Shown in pieces: positions 8,057 to 11,119 of a stretch of DNA of 11,119 nucleotides. The DNA is taken from the NCBI GenBank assembly GCA_023418255.1, contig JAEZZZ010000146.1, positions 1 through 11,119 on the forward strand. The letters are read 5' to 3'. The DNA comes from Bacteroidota bacterium. GTDB taxonomy: Bacteria; Bacteroidota; Bacteroidia; Bacteroidales; Dysgonomonadaceae. Position 1 is the first letter of the stretch; every line of letters starts with the position of its first letter. A program made the position numbers and the translations under genes. Under the pieces are notes generated by a model. The model saw only the letters and a program-made list of their open reading frames with translations. It made no database searches and was not told the origin of the DNA.

Positions 8057-8064
8057 CAAAGTAA
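8057..8064 (-). promoter_or_regulatory. Possible -7 box of the receptor-hem operon
   Basis: On the minus strand the bases read TTACTTTG, one mismatch from TAnnTTTG, between the terminator of the upstream gene and the receptor ATG. The leader would be about 40 nucleotides. No clear -33 TTTG is present; the region upstream is occupied by the T-run of the terminator. A GATAAT hexamer at 8030-8035, preceded by ATGAT, lies in the leader and weakly resembles half of a Fur operator. Confidence 0.3.
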
Positions 8065-8080
8065 CGTAGATTATATATAA

Positions 8081-8108
8081 AAAAAAATCACTATTTGTAG
8101 TGATTTTT
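8081..8108 (-). terminator. Intrinsic terminator of the radical SAM gene
   Basis: A perfect 11-base-pair inverted repeat (8083-8093 with 8098-8108, core ATCACTA/TAGTGAT, 4-base loop) is continued on the minus strand by a run of about nine T. The stem begins inside the TAA stop codon of the radical SAM gene (8107-8109). It should insulate the receptor operon from read-through, so that operon needs its own promoter in 8012-8080. Confidence 0.8.
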
Positions 8109-9036
8109 ATTCGTCGGTGAAGCATTTGCCCTGAAATGTATTTCGTTCGATAAAGCGTTTTTTGATTTTATCTGTCAACACATGGTTTTTAATTCCCCAA
8201 TCGGGTGCTATAAGCCACTCTTTGGGTGATTGCGAAGCAAAACGCTCGATGTAAAACTCTGGATTCAGCCGTTCGGCAAAATCGACGCATAGGTCGATAT
8301 AACGGTTCACATCTTCTATTTGCAGAATGGTTGGATTTTCTCGATATTCTTTTGCCAGTTGTGTTCCTCTAATAATTTGAAGTTGATGCAGTTTTACCGT
8401 TGTAAGTGGAAGCTTTGAAAGTGTTGTGGCATGTTGCAATATTTCTTCTCTTGTTTCGCCGGGAAGTCCCAGAATCAGATGAGCGCCGGTGTGGATACCG
8501 TGCGCTGCCGTTTTTCGGATGGCTTCTTCGGATTCCTCGAACGTGTGCAGGCGATTGATGCGATGCAGCGTGCTATTGAGTGTGGATTCTACACCATATT
8601 CCACAAGTACGAATCTATTGCGACGTATTATTGCCAAATAATCCAACAGATTGTCTGGCATGCAGTCGGATCGTGTACTGATAACCAATCCTTTGACACC
8701 GGGAAAGGCGAGGGCTTCTTCATATTTGGCTGTCAGTTTGTTCAGCTCTTCGTATGTGTTGGTGTAGGATTGAAAATATGCCAAGTAGTGCATCTGCGGA
8801 TATTTGTGTGCAAAAAAACGGATGCCTTGGGCAAGTTGTTGAGAGATGGTTTTTGTATGCTTTTCATATTCCGGACTAAAACTCTGGTTGTTGCAATAAG
8901 TACAGCCGCCACGTCCTTTGCTGCCATCACGATTAGGGCAGGTGAAGCCGGCATTAATCGATATCTTTTGCACTTTGTAAGGAAAGTGTTGTGCCAAAAA
9001 TTCGGAAAAGTCACGGTATGGTTTTTCTTTTTTCAT
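8107..9036 (-). CDS. yhcC: YhcC-family radical SAM protein (TIGR01212 type)
   Basis: A 309-residue radical SAM protein. Its cluster motif is the unusual long-spaced form of this family: CPNRDGSKGRGGCTYC, with Cys33, Cys45 and Cys48 as cluster ligands, where most radical SAM proteins have CxxxCxxC. ISINAGFTCPNRDG, the YFQSYTNTY stretch, EYGVES, HLILGLPGET and KLHQLQIIRGT match E. coli YhcC. The reaction of this family is not established to my knowledge; resemblance to Elp3-like enzymes hints at tRNA or other modification, but that is only a hint. It is a single-gene transcription unit with a promoter candidate at 9053-9060 and a strong terminator overlapping its stop. It is not part of the downstream receptor-hem operon. 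Confidence 0.92.
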   Translation of the reverse strand: MKKEKPYRDFSEFLAQHFPYKVQKISINAGFTCPNRDGSKGRGGCTYCNNQSFSPEYEKHTKTISQQLAQGIRFFAHKYPQMHYLAYFQSYTNTYEELNKLTAKYEEALAFPGVKGLVISTRSDCMPDNLLDYLAIIRRNRFVLVEYGVESTLNSTLHRINRLHTFEESEEAIRKTAAHGIHTGAHLILGLPGETREEILQHATTLSKLPLTTVKLHQLQIIRGTQLAKEYRENPTILQIEDVNRYIDLCVDFAERLNPEFYIERFASQSPKEWLIAPDWGIKNHVLTDKIKKRFIERNTFQGKCFTDE

Positions 9037-9052
9037 TCGATGTTTTGCGCTG

Positions 9053-9060
9053 CAAAGATA
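9053..9060 (-). promoter_or_regulatory. Promoter -7 box of the radical SAM gene
   Basis: On the minus strand the bases read TATCTTTG, an exact TAnnTTTG match, 16 bases before the ATG. The transcript would have a leader of only about 10 nucleotides, short but workable in Bacteroidota, which rely little on Shine-Dalgarno pairing. The -33 position has no TTTG and is covered by the inverted repeat at 9076-9106. Confidence 0.5.
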
Positions 9061-9075
9061 ATTAAAAATGAAAAG

Positions 9076-9106
9076 TAGAGGTTCCTCTTATAGAGAAATT
9101 CCTCTA
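9076..9106. repeat. Nested inverted repeat upstream of the radical SAM gene
   Basis: TAGAGG (9076-9081) pairs with CCTCTA (9101-9106), and inside it CTCT (9085-9088) pairs with AGAG (9092-9095) around a 3-base loop. The element covers the -33 region of the radical SAM promoter. It could be an operator for a dimeric regulator or a small stem-loop in an upstream transcript. Confidence 0.4.
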
Positions 9107-9252
9107 TTCGATGTTTTGCCGGGTGATGAAATAGATGTTTTTGCATTCAGCAATAAACTGTCAGCCCTCGGTTTTTAACTTTTCACTCATTCGCTTTCTA
9201 CTTTTATTTCTTCAACCCTTTCTACGCCTCTTTGGGACAGGGATGCTTATTG

Positions 9253-9274
9253 TCGCGACCCTATCAGGTTGCGA
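9253..9274 (+). other. Eight-base-pair hairpin, stable as plus-strand RNA
   Basis: TCGCGACC (9253-9260) pairs with GGTTGCGA (9267-9274) around a 6-base loop. One pair is G-U in plus-strand RNA but A-C in the minus-strand copy, so the structure favours a plus-strand transcript. It lies inside the doubtful reading frame at 9135-9371. Confidence 0.35.
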
Positions 9275-9398
9275 AACAGCCACTATCTTCTTCACATCGG
9301 CACATATTTACAAATTGGATACGCTCCTGATTTCAAAGCATATATTTTTCACGCCCAAACCCATCACCTAGTCTTAAGTAACTGAGCATAAACAATAT

Positions 9399-9547
9399 TT
9401 CGAATTGTGAAATGCAGCAAGTAATGATTCGGCGACCTATATTCTGCAATGAAACATAACGCTTTGCATAATTCGAATAACCTGTTACAAAGGTAACATT
9501 ATCTACTCTACGGAGAAAGATGAAATTTTCTCCGTTTTTCTTTTCTA
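9399..9547 (+). ncRNA. Candidate small RNA ending in an intrinsic terminator
   Basis: TTCGAATT (9399-9406) pairs with AATTCGAA (9470-9477). After a 5-base bulge, ATGC (9412-9415) pairs with GCAT (9466-9469), closing a large central loop. A small hairpin (9483-9498) and a terminator (9510-9547) follow on the same strand. No plus-strand gene ends here, so the terminator implies a non-coding transcript. A long rod with an open centre loosely recalls 6S RNA, but I see no conserved sequence to confirm that class. The 5' end and promoter are not defined. Confidence 0.25.
9510..9547 (+). terminator. Plus-strand intrinsic terminator with no assigned gene
   Basis: ACGGAGAAA (9510-9518) and TTTCTCCGT (9527-9535) form a perfect 9-base-pair stem with an 8-base loop, followed by a T-rich tail (TTTTTCTTTTCT). 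On the minus strand no T-run follows, so it is directional and does not serve the convergent proline dehydrogenase gene. Confidence 0.65.
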
Positions 9548-9730
9548 ATCATTGGTTTCCGCTAAAACTTTTTTTCGGCAAAAAATCGAAAAAACCAAGA
9601 TGACCTAAAAGAGGGCGAATTTGGGATGGTGATGGAGTTCTCATCCAAGCAATTAGGCATAGACATCCATTTCTTTCTATCGCCGAGACAAGGCGGTACC
9701 ATCGTCCCGTCAAGCGAAACTTTGTTACGA

Positions 9731-10936
9731 CTAACTGTTCATTGCTCTTCCCTTCGTTTTACGCCTTCTAATCTCGCCTCTGATAAGTTCGAGTTCTCTG
9801 CTCGATTGTCCTTTCATTGCCGTGTTTTCTTCTGCACGACGGAAAAGATAGGGCATCATCGTTTTTACTTCCCCATAAGGAACATATTTAACGGTATTAT
9901 ATCCATTATCAGCCAAGTTAAACGTCAGGTTATCGCTCATGCCGTAGAGTTGAGCACAAAAAACATTGGAAAGATTCGTGGGGAGATTGCATTCGTTCAT
10001 TAACGAAGCCAACAGTTGCAAACTTTGCTGATTGTGTGTAGCCACCATAAAATCAATCGTATCAGCATGATTTACTAAATAGTGTATGATGTCATCAAAA
10101 GCAGCATCCGTCGAAGCTTTGTCGGGATGAATCGGCGAAGGATAACCCATTTCTTTAGCTCTTTCTCTCTCCTTTTCCATATATGCTCCACGAACAATTT
10201 TTAAACCTAAACGAAATCCTTTATCTAATGCCATTTGATGATGCTTTTTCAATCGCTCAGTGCTGTCCACACAATACATCTGATAGGTGTTTTGCACAAT
10301 TGCCTTTTCTTTGTTGTAGAAGCCCATCATTTCTAACACTAAATCGTCGAGGACCGGCTGAATCCATGTCTCTTCCGCATCAACCAGGACGGGGACACCT
10401 TTTTTATATCCGGCTTCCAAAATCTTACGAGCACGCTGACGAACTCGCTCAAATTCATCTTTCTCTTGACTTGTTAGTTGCTCGTTGTTGCTAATTTTGG
10501 CAAGCAGATCGAAGCGTCCAATACCGGTTATTTTAAACACACTAAATGGAACACTTTTGTGTAAGTGCGCATAGTCAATCGTTTTCACAATCTCATCACA
10601 GGTAACATCAAAAAGTGCTTCGCTGCTTTCGCCTTCCACCGCAAAATCCAGGATTGAGCCCACATTTCGCCGAGCAAGTTGTTCAATCGTTTCAGCACAA
10701 TCCTCAATAGACATGCCTCCCACAAATTGTTTATAAATGGTGTCGCGCAAAATGGCTTTCACCGGAAAACGGATCGAGAATGCTAAATTGACCATAAATT
10801 TTCCTATGTTTACGCACGTTGCGCTATTCATAACTTTGAATAGAAGATGTGCACGGTGCAAAGCAAAATTAGACTTATCACGAAAAGCAATTTCTGAGTT
10901 TCCAAAATCAATGAGATAGTTCTTATTCGTTTTCAT
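9731..10936 (-). CDS. Proline dehydrogenase, monofunctional
   Basis: A 401-residue FAD-dependent enzyme that oxidises L-proline to pyrroline-5-carboxylate, feeding electrons to quinones at the membrane. The TIM-barrel motifs of the PRODH family are in order: VLVDAEETWIQ (about 183-193), LKIVRGAYMEKER (245-257), VATHNQQS (298-305), AQLYGM (328-333), KYVPYGEV (350-357) and YLFRRAEENT (363-372), whose arginine pair binds the proline carboxylate. It lacks the P5C dehydrogenase and DNA-binding domains of E. coli PutA, so the second step needs another gene, not seen here. The frame is open to a TTG at 10942, but I prefer the ATG two codons later (10936). The 3' end of an IS1595-type element lies less than 70 bases upstream, so its expression may depend on that element. 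Confidence 0.93.
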   Translation of the reverse strand: MKTNKNYLIDFGNSEIAFRDKSNFALHRAHLLFKVMNSATCVNIGKFMVNLAFSIRFPVKAILRDTIYKQFVGGMSIEDCAETIEQLARRNVGSILDFAVEGESSEALFDVTCDEIVKTIDYAHLHKSVPFSVFKITGIGRFDLLAKISNNEQLTSQEKDEFERVRQRARKILEAGYKKGVPVLVDAEETWIQPVLDDLVLEMMGFYNKEKAIVQNTYQMYCVDSTERLKKHHQMALDKGFRLGLKIVRGAYMEKERERAKEMGYPSPIHPDKASTDAAFDDIIHYLVNHADTIDFMVATHNQQSLQLLASLMNECNLPTNLSNVFCAQLYGMSDNLTFNLADNGYNTVKYVPYGEVKTMMPYLFRRAEENTAMKGQSSRELELIRGEIRRRKTKGRAMNS

Positions 10937-10942
10937 ACGCAA

Positions 10943-10999
10943 ATTGTTTATAATATTATAATTTTGATAATCAGCAAATTACATAATTAATATTAATGA
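10943..10999. other. Probable IS end / promoter region of proline dehydrogenase
   Basis: This very AT-rich stretch lies between the transposase stop and the proline dehydrogenase start. The terminal inverted repeat and the target duplication of the insertion sequence should be here, but with one end of the element outside the window neither can be marked. No exact TAnnTTTG box for proline dehydrogenase is visible. Confidence 0.35.
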
Positions 11000-11119
11000 C
11001 TATCCGTATTTATACCTAAATTCATTTTTGTAACTTACACATGCCACGAGTAATCTTCCGAAAAGTGCTTCTCCAAAGTATCTTCGATTAAATTTATAGC
11101 AAAATTCATCTAAATAGTT
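11000..11119 (-). mobile_element. 3' end of an IS1595 (ISXO2-like) transposase gene, partial
   Basis: Read on the minus strand from the window edge, the frame gives 39 residues beginning NYLDEFCYKFNRRYFGEALF, then GRLLVACVSYKNEFRYKYG and a TAG stop at 11000-11002. The YLxEFCYRFNRR motif followed by LFxRLLxAC is the characteristic C-terminus of the DDE transposases of the IS1595 family with ISXO2-like domain, common in Bacteroidota. The catalytic residues lie outside the window, so I cannot say whether the element is intact. The reading frame continues past the edge without interruption. Confidence 0.8.

Larger units (their letters stand above)
9035..9119. repeat. 14-base direct repeat flanking the radical SAM promoter
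   Basis: ATTCGATGTTTTGC occurs at 9035-9048 and again at 9106-9119, with 57 bases between the copies. The first copy overlaps the first bases of the radical SAM gene and its leader; the second lies beyond the upstream inverted repeat. Together they bracket the promoter. It could be a duplicated regulatory site or a small tandem duplication. Confidence 0.6.
9120..9730. other. Structured intergenic region without a recognised gene
   Basis: About 600 bases separate the radical SAM gene from proline dehydrogenase, and neither strand carries a gene that I recognise. A plus-strand frame at 9135-9371 (78 codons) has a hydrophobic start and a CETATIFFTSAHIYKLD stretch but no family match, no good promoter, and could be chance. 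The region holds a hairpin at 9253-9274, a possible RNA fold at 9399-9477, a small hairpin (TGTTAC/GTAACA, 9483-9498) and a plus-strand terminator at 9510-9547. Two more hairpins lie at 9570-9594 and 9678-9698. The last two lie beyond the proline dehydrogenase stop but lack a T-run on the minus strand. The density of structure suggests a small RNA or the remnant of a repeat family. Confidence 0.5.

Noticed and set aside
8431..9078. A 215-codon plus-strand frame opposite the radical SAM gene
   Set aside because: It is antisense to a clearly conserved radical SAM gene, is rich in Cys and Phe, and shows no family motif.
9261..9285. TCAGG...GCGA...CAGCC, slightly like the apical loop of signal recognition particle RNA
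   Set aside because: The required GGAA-type loop with its AGCAG counter-strand is absent, and the flanks do not form the long SRP stem.
9626..10003. A 125-codon plus-strand frame crossing into proline dehydrogenase
   Set aside because: More than half is antisense to the end of a well-conserved enzyme, and the rest lies in the hairpin-rich intergenic region. I saw no promoter or family match.
1..11119. CRISPR array, tRNA or rRNA genes
   Set aside because: I found no regularly spaced repeats and no tRNA T-loop or rRNA signature on either strand by eye.

Overview
The window looks like chromosomal DNA from a member of the Bacteroidota, probably an anaerobic or microaerophilic Bacteroidales. The evidence is a moderately AT-rich composition, several promoter candidates of the Bacteroidota type (TAnnTTTG at -7), a lipoprotein resembling a Bacteroides-type domain of unknown function, the scarcity of Shine-Dalgarno sequences, and gene families typical of the phylum. 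I could not place it below that level.

Layout from left to right. Positions 1-480 hold no convincing gene. A small lipoprotein (481-975, minus) and lipoate-protein ligase (1179-1916, plus) diverge from a shared intergenic region with a good promoter candidate for each. The ligase runs tail-to-tail, with a 4-base gap, into a four-gene minus-strand operon. In transcription order this is a TonB-dependent outer-membrane receptor (8011-5912), an AmpG/RhtX-like inner-membrane MFS permease (5911-4682), HemN coproporphyrinogen III dehydrogenase (4689-3325) and HemG/HemY-type protoporphyrinogen oxidase (3303-1921). Spacings of 0, -8 and 21 bases make co-transcription very likely. Upstream of it is a YhcC-like radical SAM gene (9036-8107, minus), closed by a near-perfect intrinsic terminator that overlaps its stop codon. 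Positions 9037-9730 are a structured non-coding stretch with a 14-base direct repeat, several hairpins and a plus-strand terminator that has no assigned gene. A monofunctional proline dehydrogenase (10936-9731, minus) follows. The right edge carries the 3' end of an IS1595/ISXO2-type transposase (11119-11000, minus), directly upstream of the proline dehydrogenase.

The most interesting unit is the operon at 1921-8011. Outer-membrane uptake, inner-membrane uptake and two consecutive late steps of haem synthesis sit in one transcript, with no early haem genes nearby. This suggests a system that imports a tetrapyrrole precursor, for instance coproporphyrin, and finishes it into protoporphyrin. 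The simpler alternative is siderophore uptake co-regulated with haem synthesis. The gene identities are firm; the precursor-salvage role is inference. The lipoate ligase and proline dehydrogenase are ordinary metabolic genes with no evident link to it.
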